From the NCBI RefSeq assembly GCF_963678635.1, contig NW_026971626.1, forward strand, positions 64,001 through 96,548: DNA of 32,548 nucleotides, in the 5' to 3' direction. Shown here piece by piece: positions 1 to 9,782 of this stretch (the first letter of the stretch is position 1; each line of letters begins with the position of its first letter). A program made the translations under genes and the position numbers. The DNA comes from Symsagittifera roscoffensis. Lineage: Eukaryota > Xenacoelomorpha > Acoela > Convolutidae. Below the pieces are notes generated by a model. That model was given only the letters and a program-made list of their open reading frames with translations. It had not been told where the DNA came from and searched no databases.

Positions 1-209
<209 letters not shown>

Positions 210-239
210 GCTCAAGGTGTACTCCACACCAACCAAACC

Positions 240-255
240 GGCCTTTTTAAAGGCC
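240..255 (+). terminator. Histone 3' stem-loop after H3
   Basis: A perfect 6-bp stem, GGCCTT/AAGGCC, encloses the loop TTTA. It is preceded by CCAAACC and followed by ACCCA, as in animal replication-dependent histone mRNAs that bind SLBP. The loop ends in A (TTTA) where the commonest metazoan loop is TTTC. The same element follows the H4 and H2A genes in this window. Confidence 0.93.
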
Positions 256-399
256 ACCCAACTATCAGTTCTATATTTCTTCACAGTGAGCTTAGCTCAA
301 GCTAACTTCGACCAGAGCAAGCTCAAGCTGGTATAGGTTGAGCTCTGCTTCCCCCTCATTGGGGTGACGCAGCTGGAAAATGAGCTCGAGCTAGCTGTT

Positions 400-1110
400 C
401 AATTGCTCCCGTACGTAGCCTAACTTTTTTGAGCTTCGAGCTCTCAGAGCTCGGCAAGCTACCTCATAGAGCTCAGGCAAGCTTGTATGAGCTTGATTTA
501 AATCACAGAGCTCGAATAAGCTCTGTGGACTGACCAGTTTAAGCTAGTACACCTTGTGTGAGCTCAAAATTTTTTCAATTGCTCCCGTACGTAGCCTAAC
601 TATTTTCAAATTCGAGCTCTCAGAGCTCGGCAAGCTATCTCACAGAACTCAACCGAGCTTCTACGGGCTTGATTTAAATCACAGAGCTCGAATAAGCTCT
701 GTGGACTGACCAGTTTAAGCTAGTACAGCTTGGGTGAGCTCAAAATTTTTTCAATTGCTCACGTACGTAGTCTAACTATTTTTAAGTTCGAGCTCCCAGA
801 TCTCGGCAAGCTATCTCAGAGAGCTCGGGCAAGCTTGAACGAGCTTGATTTGAATCACAGAGCTCGAATAAGCTCTGTGGACTGACCAGTTTGAGTTGGT
901 ATTCCTTGTGTGAGTTCAAAGTTTTTTCAATTGATCCCGTACGTAGCCTAACAATGTTTAAGTTCGAGCTCTCAGAGCTCGGCAAGCTATCTCAGAGAGC
1001 TCAAGCGAGATTCTACGAGTTTGATTTAAATCACATAGCTCATATAAGCTCTCTGGACTGACCAGTTTGTGCTAGAAGGTCTTGTGGGAGCTCATAAAAA
1101 ATCAATTGCT
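400..1110. repeat. 176-bp tandem repeat in the H3-H4 spacer
   Basis: The marker string CAATTGCTCCCGTACGTAG recurs, with some changes, at 400, 576, 752, 928 and 1103, giving periods of 176, 176, 176 and 175 bp, about four units. Each unit carries GAGCTCTCAGAGCTC-type palindromes, the inverted pair AGAGCT/AGCTCT around CGAATA, and the phrase GTGGACTGACCAGTTT. The last unit is the most decayed. No convincing ORF lies inside; open frames here are chance. The units probably belong to the histone-repeat spacer. Confidence 0.92.
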
Positions 1111-1139
1111 CCTTCACGTGCCTTACTTTTTTTATACGT

Positions 1140-1318
1140 GAAATATTTTTCGTTCCGGTTGAGCTCTGCTTCTTATCACCTCTCGCATTGACTGTTGGTA
1201 TGAGGGCCAATGAGAGAGCAGAGAAGTCGGTCGAAAAATGATAGTTACCTAGCGATTTCTGCCAATCGCAAACCCAACTTCTACTTCAAATTCTACAATA
1301 ACTACAACTGCAACAACC
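1140..1318 (+). promoter_or_regulatory. Probable H4 promoter and 5' UTR
   Basis: The unique sequence between the tandem repeat and the H4 start has CCAAT boxes at 1207-1211 and 1262-1266 and no obvious TATA box. The bases before ATG, ACTGCAACAACC, resemble the CTACAACTACAACACG leader before H2A. Promoter function is inferred from position and CCAAT boxes only. Confidence 0.45.
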
Positions 1319-1630
1319 ATGTCTGGAAGAGGAAAGGGAGGAAAAGGACTTGGCAAAGGAGGAGCAAAGAGGGACCGAAAGATCTTAAGAGATAACATCC
1401 AAGGCATCACCAAGCCAGCCATCAGACGTCTTGCTTTACGAGGAGTTGTCAAGCGTATCAGTGGACTGATCTACGAAGAGACCCGAGGAGTGCTCAAGAA
1501 CAGCTTGGAGAGCGTGATCAGGGATGCTGTAACCTACACCGAGCACTCCAAGAGTAAGACCGTTGTAGCCATGGACATCGTCTACGCCCTCAAGAGACAA
1601 GGCAAGACCTTGTACGGGTTCGGAGGTTAA
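1319..1630 (+). CDS. Histone H4, divergent but intact
   Basis: This encodes a full-length 103-residue histone H4, the usual length, partner of H3 in the nucleosome core. The N-tail [17 protein letters not shown] is canonical with acetylatable K5, K8, K12 and K16, and the end TLYGFGG is intact. The protein differs from the near-universal animal H4 at 12 sites (mature numbering): H18D, V21I, R39L, G42V, V60N, F61S, N64S, A76S, R78S, T82V, V86I and R95K. That is extreme for H4. Several are in the tail basic patch (H18), the histone-fold core (V60, F61) or near the DNA-facing K77-K79 loop. The intact frame, upstream CCAAT boxes and a correct stem-loop argue for a working gene, perhaps a specialised variant. 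A decaying copy that still has an open frame cannot be excluded. A 103-bp internal piece is copied exactly at 3356-3458. Confidence 0.97.
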
Positions 1631-1672
1631 GAAACTTCTAACCAGCTGCTCTCCTAGCTGCAGCACCAAACT

Positions 1673-1688
1673 GGCCTTTTTAAAGGCC
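1673..1688 (+). terminator. Histone 3' stem-loop after H4
   Basis: The GGCCTT-TTTA-AAGGCC hairpin, preceded by CCAAACT and followed by ACCAACTATC, begins 43 bases after the H4 stop. It is identical in stem and loop to those after H3 and H2A and marks the mRNA 3' end. Confidence 0.93.
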
Positions 1689-1790
1689 ACCAACTATCTC
1701 AGTTCTTAATTCAAGCTCTGCTAGAGCTCAAACTAGCTCAGCTAGTTAGTCTAGAGCTTTCAGCGTATCTAAACTAACTTAAAACGCTAG

Positions 1791-1920
1791 CTCGATTCTG
1801 ATTGGCTCTCCCATCTTGGTGGCCGATTTGAACTTACTACCCTAAGACAGGGAGCCAAATTGCGGGTAAAGTCAATCGTCAATCTACAGCTTCTACCACA
1901 ACAGCTACAACTACAACACG
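1791..1920 (+). promoter_or_regulatory. Probable H2A promoter and 5' UTR
   Basis: An inverted CCAAT box (ATTGG, 1801-1805) lies about 115 bases before the H2A start, and the leader ends in an ACAACTACAACACG run like that of H4. No TATA box is evident. The 1690-1790 spacer just upstream is rich in AGCT/GAGCTC motifs like the 176-bp repeats. Confidence 0.4.
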
Positions 1921-2320
1921 ATGTCAGGCAAAGGAGGAAAATCGAAGAACGGCAAAGTTGGAGCCAAGGCCAAGACCCGATCAAGCCGAGCTGGACTGCA
2001 GTTCCCTGTTGGAAGAATCCACCGATTCATCCGCAAGGGCAACTACGCTGAGCGAGTTGGTGCTGGAGCCCCAGTCTACCTTGCTGCTGTGCTCGAGTAC
2101 TTGACTGCTGAGATCCTTGACTGGCTGGCAACGCTGCTAAAGACAACAAGAAGTCCAGGATCATCCCCAGACATTGCAGTTGGCCATCTGGAACGACGAA
2201 GAGTTGAACAAGCTGCTCCACGGAGTGACCATTGCTCAGGGCGGTGTGCTGCCAAACATCCAGGCTGTGCTCTTACCCAAGAAGCAGTCTTCGTCTCAGC
2301 CCAAGTCTGACAACAAGTAA
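1921..2320 (+). CDS. Histone H2A with two 1-base frameshifts
   Basis: This is core histone H2A, partner of H2B. Residues 1-66 read cleanly from ATG 1921 through [29 protein letters not shown] and LEYLTAEIL. One base is missing near 2120, after the ATCCTTGA that encodes the end of that helix, and another near 2172 just after the CCCAGACAT codons. Past these, the expected [29 protein letters not shown] and a Ser/Gln/Lys tail ending at TAA 2318-2320 are all recognisable in the shifted frame; the read-through frame itself stops at 2310. Overall length would be about 133 residues, normal for H2A. The tail has no terminal SQ-E-aromatic motif, so it is not H2A.X. Odd residues include Trp where Arg is normal before NDEE. 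The promoter and stem-loop are intact, so sequencing or assembly errors are as likely as a recent pseudogene. Confidence 0.9.
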
Positions 2321-2370
2321 AGAGCTTCTACCTCAACCAGTTGCTAGCTTTCAAGCTTCAACACCAAACC

Positions 2371-2386
2371 GGCCTTTTTAAAGGCC
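2371..2386 (+). terminator. Histone 3' stem-loop after H2A
   Basis: The same GGCCTT-TTTA-AAGGCC hairpin with CCAAACC before and ACCAATC after lies 50 bases beyond the H2A stop. Its perfect state suggests that this gene copy was functional recently. Confidence 0.93.
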
Positions 2387-2424
2387 ACCAATCTACTAGT
2401 TCTATCTAGGCGTAGTTCTAAGTT

Positions 2425-3356
2425 TATAGTAATTAATGCAAATTTTTATGTCTGATGCTAGGCTAGTTTTTTTACAAACAAAAAACAAGATTCACCAGCA
2501 AAAAAGTAGGCAAAGTATGAAAATTAAAAGTTGAGAACCAATAGCAGAACTCAAAAAATTGGTAATGTTCATAAAATTAATAGCTTAGTTCCATGTGTTC
2601 AGCAGTTAAGGCAAAAATTGGAAGCGTAAAACAAATTGATTGATGATGATATGAATTCTTTTTTTTGCTAGCGTCGTGCTATAGTTGTTTTTTTTTCTAC
2701 ATTTAAAAACATTGAAAACAACTAGTGTATACGCACAATTTGACCGAAATTGTTACGCATTTGGTTTTTTAACAATGAAGGTTGGCAAAAAAGTAAACCT
2801 CAAGTTTTCTGAGTTTGGGCGAAGATGGGAAAGAAAATTATTTGCATTGATATACAGTTTTTTTTTAAACCAAATTTTTTGTTTTGCTTGAATTGGTTTG
2901 TTTCGGTCTGAACCAGTGGTGTATGCAGGGATGAAGATGTCTTTCTCTCCCTGGTTTTGCCTATCTAAAACAAAAGCTCGCCGGGAGTCAAATTTCCTAT
3001 CATTTTAAGCTTTTAAAGTTGAGATTCAGATTCCGAAACAAAGTATCTAAGTGTTGAGTAAAAAATAACTGAGGTTTTTTTGTTTTTCCTATTATCATAT
3101 TCAATAAAAAACCATTGCAAAACCGAATAACAGGGAATAAGTTGCTTAAAATAACTCGCGAATCCATACTCAAAAATAATCAGACATGGAATTGTAATTT
3201 TTTTTTCAATTAGAAAAGGAACTAGGTACTGTAAGCAATGACCACGAATGAAATTTAAACTCAATTATTTTCATCGGCTCATAAGAAACTCTTAAGAAAC
3301 ACGTTTTCGTAGGAAATTTTGTTTTCATTTGTAGCGACTAGTTTTTGACATACCCT
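2425..3356. repeat. Local repeat R, copy 1
   Basis: A roughly 0.93-kb AT-rich unit recurs in this region. Copy 1 begins at TTATAGTAATTA and ends at GACATACCCT. It contains CACCAGCAAAAAAGTAGGCAAAG, a CTAGCGTCGTGCTATAG phrase and AACCAGTGGTGTATGCAGGG. No domain is recognised in any frame, and no terminal inverted repeats or target duplications are evident. Short ORFs inside are not conserved between copies. It may be a non-autonomous element or part of the histone-repeat spacer. Confidence 0.85.
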
Positions 3357-3458
3357 CAGTGGACTGATCTACGAAGAGACCCGAGGAGTGCTCAAGAACA
3401 GCTTGGAGAGCGTGATCAGGGATGCTGTAACCTACACCGAGCACTCCAAGAGTAAGAC
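3356..3458 (+). pseudogene. 103-bp exact fragment of histone H4
   Basis: These 103 bases are identical to 1458-1560 of the H4 gene, covering about residues 46-80 and including its unusual codons for N60, S61, S64, S76 and S78. There is no start, promoter or stem-loop, so it is not a gene. It sits exactly at the join between repeat R copies 1 and 2, on the same strand as its source. Confidence 0.97.
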
Positions 3459-4147
3459 TAGCGTCGTGCTATAGTTGTTTTTTTTTCTACATTTAAAAAC
3501 ATTGAAAACAACTAGTATATACGCACAATTTGACCGAAATTGTTACGCATTTGGTTTTTTAACAATGAAGGTTGGTAAAAAAGTAAAACTTCAAGTTTTC
3601 TGAGTTTAGGCGAAGATGGTAAAGAAAATGATTTGCATTGATATACAGTTTTTTTTAAACCAAATTTTTTGTTTTGCTTGAATTGGTTTGTTTCGGTCTG
3701 AACCAGTGGTGTATGCAGGGATGAAGATGTCTTTCTCTCCCCGGTTTTGCCTATCTAAAACAAAAGCTCGCCGGGAGTCAAATTTCATATCATATTTAAG
3801 CTTTTAAAGTTGAGGTTCAGATTCCGAAACAAAGTATCTAAGTGTTGAGTAAAAAATAACTGAGGTTTTTTTGCTTTTCCTATTATCATATTTAAAAAAA
3901 AACCATTGCGAAACCGAATAACAGGGAATAAGTTTCTTAAAATAACTCGCGAATCCATAGTCAAAAATAATCAGACATGGAATTGTAATTTTTTTTTCAA
4001 TTAGAAAAGGAACTAGCTACTGTAAGCAATGACCACGAATTAAATTTAAATTCAATTATTTTCATCGGCTCATAAGAAACTCTTAAGAAACACGGTTTCG
4101 TAGGAAATTTTGTTTTCATTTGTAGCGACTAGTTTTTGACATACCCT
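3459..4147. repeat. Local repeat R, copy 2 (5'-truncated)
   Basis: This matches copy 1 from 2669 to 3356, almost base for base, with a few substitutions and small indels. It lacks the first 244 or so bases of copy 1 and ends at the same GACATACCCT. The high identity means the duplication is recent. Confidence 0.93.
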
Positions 4148-4735
4148 GATGACTTCATAACCAGCAAGACGCCCAATTTTCATGTTAAATGCTGATTTTT
4201 TATCAAATTCCAATAACATAGTTTTTTCAAAAAAAACAACAAACAGTTTGATTGATGACAAAAAAAAAGTTTGCTGCCGTTGACAAAAAATTTTTAGCTT
4301 GACATAGAAATAATATGCAAGGTTAGCCTGCGTACTGCAAAAAAATATTACTCAATTTTACTCTAAATTTGATTTGGATTTTTTTTGTACAAAATTAGTC
4401 TGATTGTTTTAGTTTTGCATTAAATAAATTCACGTATAACGCTCCTTTTGCCTTCAAATTCCAAAAAAATTCTCAAACCAACCATCTCCCGATACACTTA
4501 AAAACTTCAAAATTTATTATGAAAAATTAATTGATTAATAAGTATGAAACTATTTCCAAATAAATATAAAAGAGTTCATCCATATTTCAGTAAAACTCAA
4601 ACATTCTAACACTGCGAAAAAATAACAGAATTTCAGGAAAATAACAGGAGAAAAAAGTCATGCTGTGTTTTTTGTAGAAGCTGTTCAAATAAAAATACTG
4701 TTCTTAAAAACACTAAAACCATATATTCATAGTTG
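4148..4735. other. AT-rich spacer without recognised gene
   Basis: The sequence is AT-rich with many homopolymer runs. The open frame on the - strand (4070-4261) starts in repeat R and has no recognisable domain. The last 8 bases (4728-4735, CATAGTTG) are the left target-site duplication of the MITE that follows. Confidence 0.6.
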
Positions 4736-5116
4736 CAGGGGCGGATTTAGGGGGGGGGGGGGGGGGGTCCCCCCTTTGATACTTTTTCAGAAATCCGTTT
4801 TTGGTCGACCGACCCTAAAATTTTTCTAAAGGGGCCTTCGGCGCCAATATATACTAACTTTGAGGGAGAGCGCGCGCCAAAAAAAAAACGCCATTTTTTT
4901 CACAAAATATTTCAAAAATGCCCAAAAACGGCATTTTCGACTGATTTTTTTTTAATTTGCCTGTGGCGCAGAAACTTTAGCCAAAATAGGGGCAAAACAG
5001 TGCTTTGGGAGAGCTCGAAAAATCAATTCGGTCGATAAAAAAAAAAAGGTCGTCGTAATTTTGGAAAGTTTTTTGAAAATCCGCCCCCCCTCGAGAAAAT
5101 CTTAGATCCGCCCCTG
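4736..5116. mobile_element. 381-bp non-autonomous hAT-like MITE
   Basis: The terminal inverted repeats are CAGGGGCGGATTTA at the left and its near-complement TAGATCCGCCCCTG at the right. An exact 8-bp duplication CATAGTTG flanks the element (4728-4735 and 5117-5124). TIRs starting CAGGGGCGGAT with 8-bp duplications are typical of hAT-superfamily elements in animals. A poly(G) run of about 20 bases lies just inside the left end and a C-rich run inside the right. There is no transposase ORF, so movement depended on an enzyme from elsewhere. The clean duplication implies a fairly recent insertion. Confidence 0.93.
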
Positions 5117-5297
5117 CATAGTTGTACAGTTGTCTCATTATTCCGAAAGACAAATTGTAAACAAAAGCATTCCATGAAAAGTTTTTTGATTTGTTTGCTC
5201 ATTTCTTCTTAAGCGATTACTCAAATCACATTAAAACTACCCCTTTTCAGAACATTATTTTGATAAGAGTCGTTTAGAAAAAACTAAACATACATTT

Positions 5298-5817
5298 TTA
5301 TAGTAATTAGTGGAAATTTTTATGTCTGGTGCAAGGCTAGTTGTATTTTACCAACAAAAAACGAGCTATTCACCAGCAAAAAAGTAGGCAAAGTATGAGA
5401 ACCAATAGCAGAACTCAAAAAATTGGTAATGTTCATAAAATTAATAGCTTAGTTCCAAGTGTTCAGCAGTTAAGGCAAAAATTTAAAGCGTAAAACAATT
5501 TGATTGATGATGAAATGAACTCTTTTTTTTGCTAGCGTAGGGCTATAGTTCTTTTTAGCTACATTTAAAAACATTGAAAACAACTAGTATATACGCACAA
5601 TTTAATTGGTTTTTTAACGATGAAGGTTGGCGAAAAACTAAACCTCAAGTTTTCTGAGTTTGGGGGAAGATGGCAAAGAAAAAGATTTGCATTGATATAC
5701 AGTTTTTTTAAAACCAAATTTTTTGTTTTGCTTGAAATGGTTTGTTTCGGATTGAACCAGTGGTGTATGCAGGGATGAAGATGTCTTTCTCTCCCCGGTT
5801 TTGCCTATCTGAAAAAA
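5298..5817. repeat. Local repeat R, copy 3 (3'-truncated)
   Basis: This is similar to copy 1 from 2425 to about 2975, with more substitutions and small deletions than copy 2 shows. It breaks off in the TTTTGCCTATCTGAAAA phrase. It has the same orientation as copies 1 and 2 and is the older copy by its divergence. Confidence 0.9.
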
Positions 5818-8526
5818 AAACTCTCTGTAGCGATTGGTTTTACAAGGTTGGTTATGAATACCAAATGTTTTTATGGCCTAATTAGTCTGCATTAGTTTTC
5901 ATTACTATCGAACAATGTGATCAGTAAATTGAGTTTTAAAAATTTGCAGGTGGGGGAAAAAGAAAAAGAACCGGATGATCAATGGCAAAAATTATAATTT
6001 TTCATTACTAAATAAAAACTCGTTAACTTTTTTCTCCAAACTCTACTTGAACCGAAATGAAAAATTATCTAATCAAAATGAAGATTTGATTCAAAAAGCG
6101 AATTCTACTAACAAACTGCGGATTATTTTAAATTCATTATGCATAGATATAAAATTTTTTGCCTATAAATTTCGAAACCTGAATTGGATTTGCCTTTTTT
6201 GCTGCAACTTGAAAAAATTTTAAAAACGCATTGTTGCGAATTACTCTACTATGGTTCTTTCAACCTTGTCACGGAATCAGCATGCATTTTGTCCTAATAA
6301 GGTATTCATATTTTTTGTGTCTTTGAAAATAGCATTCCCTGACGCTTTTCGTACTTCCTTTCGTTGACTTGCGAAGGGTAACAAAAAACAACAAAATTCT
6401 AAGTAAAGGTGAAACAAATAATAATCAAATAGTTTTCAGAACCACAAATGCCGCAAAAAGTTTCAAGATACGTACCTGAGCTAAATAACTTATTTGTTTT
6501 TTATCAATAACTGTAAACTCAAAAATTCGATGAAAATCATTTTTAGAATGTGAGGAAACAAACTTTTTATATGATGCTTCGAGTGGGTATTTTTTTGGTG
6601 CAAAGATTTATTGATTGAAAAAATTTTCTTTCGTTGTTATAACAAAACAGTTAAAATCAAAAATGTAGTACACACTCTTTAAACATAAACTGTGTGAACC
6701 AATTCTCTACTGACTGAAGCAAGTGGTCTGATTAATCCTGGATAAAAAAGCTTAGCTTGTTTAGCATGCGATCCCCCGCTGAACGACATTTTTGAATATA
6801 TTTGAGCCTGATGAAAAACAAACAAACCAAAGTTTTTGCAAAAGATCATGTTTTAACTGTTCTTGATGCAATTTTACTGAGATTGAACAGTGACTTTCGA
6901 CTGTGCAAATGTGCCATAATTGAGAAATTGTAAAAAAAATTTTAATGATATATGTGCTCTTGATGCAGCTAATCGCTGATTGTGCATGAGTTTTTTCAGA
7001 CGTCTTTGGATGATCAGGGTGATCAGGTTCAGAAATTGAAAAAATTAGTTGCTCCAGTAATCGTTTTATATTTTTTCAATGAATCAGAACAAAATCAAAA
7101 TTAATCTTTTTACTCAGCTGACTGTAGTATTTTATTAAACAAATGAATTTAGAAACGACTGAACAAAAATATGAACAAATTTAATCATATTAAGTGCGGC
7201 AAATCAAAATTAAACGGCGAACGTTTACAACTTTAAGTGACACTTAATGAGGAGGATTCTCATGCTTGAGGTACCGAATGCTTGAGAAATTTCAACCAAT
7301 CAAAATAGCTAAGCGTTCTTATTGGCTAGACGCCTTTCCCACAAAATCGAAGTCAATATTAACAGAAAGAGAGAAAAGTTTAGATGTTTTGGCGCCAAAA
7401 TAACTGCTTAATTGGAGTGTTTTTCTTTCATAATTGGCTACAGTAATTTCCCGTTCTTTAGAAAATGCGTTTAAATTATTCTGAAAATCCCACGCCTTTT
7501 TCGGCACTGTTGAACGCCCCCTATTTTGATGGCTTGAAATGAAAACCTCTTAGTGTTAGCGTTATGATTACATTTGAATGATTTTTCAATTTTTTATTTG
7601 ATAGAATGATAATAAAAAATTGCAAAAGGCAACAAAAGTAAAGAATGGTGATCATGTGTAAGAATTCAGTCCAAAAATGAAAAATTTTTTGATAAAAAAA
7701 ATTCAACTGCTGAATTGCATATACTACAAGATGTTTTCGCTATATGTAAACATGAAATAACTGTCTGTTACAAGTTAATAACAACAAATTTTTGAGAAAG
7801 TTTTGACACACTGATGATTCAATTGTTTGATTTCAGGGCAATAAAGTTCAAGATCGATATCAGCCTTAGGGAAATAGCTGATCATGATGATCAGAATTAG
7901 TTTTTAATTGGCTTCAACTGCACAATTAAAATTAGCCAAGGCTAAATCAAATGTGCTCTTTTTGTATAAAAGCAGCTGCAATTGATTTAAGGCTTAAATT
8001 TGGCAGTTTTGAATTTATAAGCAAAAAAGCTGAAAATCGAAACCCAAAAAGTGATTGAGCAAAAGACTAAAAAAAGTCTTCTTAACAGTTTTTAAAGCCG
8101 AAATTGAAAAGAATTCGAAAACATTATTAGACTTTTTAAATGAGATCCTTTGCTGCATGCTTCAAGGTTTCGCATATTTCTGGCGCTTTATACCGTATCG
8201 GCTTGATCAAAATTGCTCGATACAGTCAATCACGCCTCTCTACTACAAAAAATTTACAAGAACGGCTGCCGAGATTTTTTGCTTGAGTAGTTTAGTTCAT
8301 TTTGCCTGATCGAAAAAAATTCTGCGGAATTTTCGGCAATCAGAATCCAGTTATAAATATTCATAGTGCGCGGTTCAGTATTAGGTCCTGTTTTTTTTAC
8401 TATTGCATTTTTTATTATAACTATTTAACAGACACAGTTAAAAATATTAAATTCACTCTAACTGGAGGTGATACAAACTCAAGCAAAATACCGGAAAATG
8501 AATACTTGAATAGGATCTAGTTAGAA
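5818..8526. other. AT-rich intergenic sequence, nothing recognised
   Basis: No open frame longer than about 85 codons occurs, and none resembles a known family or shows codon bias. There are scattered TGATCA-type palindromes around 7010-7030 and 7878-7897. I see no RNA gene, terminal repeat or retroelement domain here. Confidence 0.55.
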
Positions 8527-8639
8527 CAAGACTGCTCGTATCAGGGCGAAGCCCTGAATGTTCCGACTGCCTTTTAAGGTTTATGGAGCAGGAATAACAT
8601 TAAAAAAATAATTGTAATAAAACAAGATGAAAACCTGAG

Positions 8640-9045
8640 TTTTATAATGAAAATCATCCCCCCACACGCCATATAAAGTATAAAAGAATAGTTTTCGCTC
8701 CTTGTAATAAATTATTTATGGCAAATAAGCTTCTTTGGACCAATTTGGAACAATTTCTAAAAAGGAATAATTCTCCGCTCACGTGTTAATAGAGCGAAAC
8801 ATATCGCGCGTTAACTGTCCCAAATTGGCCAAAATGGCAATCTTTAAACCCCCATAACTTAAAAAAAAATGATCACAGCTAAAATATCTTTTCAAATTTG
8901 AGCTCAGGACAACAATACCTTTCGAATGATATAAAAAATTCTATCAAAAAAGGCTAGTTAAAAAGTCGAAAATTGTCTGAAGAAAAAAAAACCACCCCGA
9001 GCACAAATATTCCGTTACTTTCGTATCGAAGGTCGGAACAATAAG
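8640..9045 (+). repeat. Dispersed repeat core, copy A
   Basis: The core shares with three other copies a series of landmarks in order: an AAGTACAAAAG-like segment, a CGCTNACG-like segment, CCCATAACTT, GATCACAG(C/G)TGAAA, TTGAGCTCAGGA, CTTTCGAATGATATAAAA and AAAGTCGAAAA. No protein frame is conserved, so this looks like a non-coding mobile repeat. Confidence 0.75.
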
Positions 9046-9695
9046 AAAAACAATGAATTCAACAAAACGAATTTATGATAACAAACGATATGTAATAACA
9101 AAACGAAAATCAGACTTCCTTAATATTTGTCTAGCATAAAACCAAAACATTTAGCCCCACAAGCGATGTTTAATATTAATTCGGGAATCTGTTAAAAACC
9201 TGTACTTTTCGGAACTGTAAAAGGCCTTAAGAAAGAAGCCACATTAGTTTATTTGAAAATTTTAGTCCACAAAAAAAGTTTTAAGTCAAAAATTAATTTA
9301 AAAAACCTTCAAAAAGGTTGTTATGCCACTATACTAAAAAAACGACCCTGATTTTGGAACAGCAAACAAAACTAAATTGTACAAAATGTAAAGACAATTT
9401 GAACTGTTTACTCAGTTTTCGAGTTACCTGTTTACATGATACTCAAATCACTAGCAAAACCTTTAGGACCGAGCACAAAAGCAACCGAGCACAAAAGCTA
9501 CAGCTTTCAGCGTTCCTTCAAGTTTGATGCTCGGCAATTGATGAACTATACTGAAAACTAATTGATGAGAACAACTTGTTATGATTTTGATTTCTGTCGA
9601 CTGTTTTTTATTGATCCTAGCAGCAAAAAGTATGCCAGGCAGTTTGTTGTTCTCTAGTTTTTTGATGGCTTCAATGTTGTCGACGCTGATGAGGG

Positions 9696-9782
9696 CTTTT
9701 TTTTTGATAAAATTTCTTTGACGAAATTTTTTGATAAAATTTTTTTGATAAAAACAGCAAAACATTTTTTTGATAAAATTGG
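9696..9782. repeat. TTTTTTGATAAAATT simple repeat
   Basis: There are four to five imperfect copies of a T-tract followed by GATAAAA, spaced irregularly. The repeat explains the reiterated Asn-Phe-Ile-Lys-Lys seen in the - strand frame across it. Confidence 0.7.

Noticed and set aside
5975-6223. 82-codon + strand ORF
   Set aside because: Asn/Lys/Phe-rich composition mirrors AT-rich background; no similarity or neighbour support.
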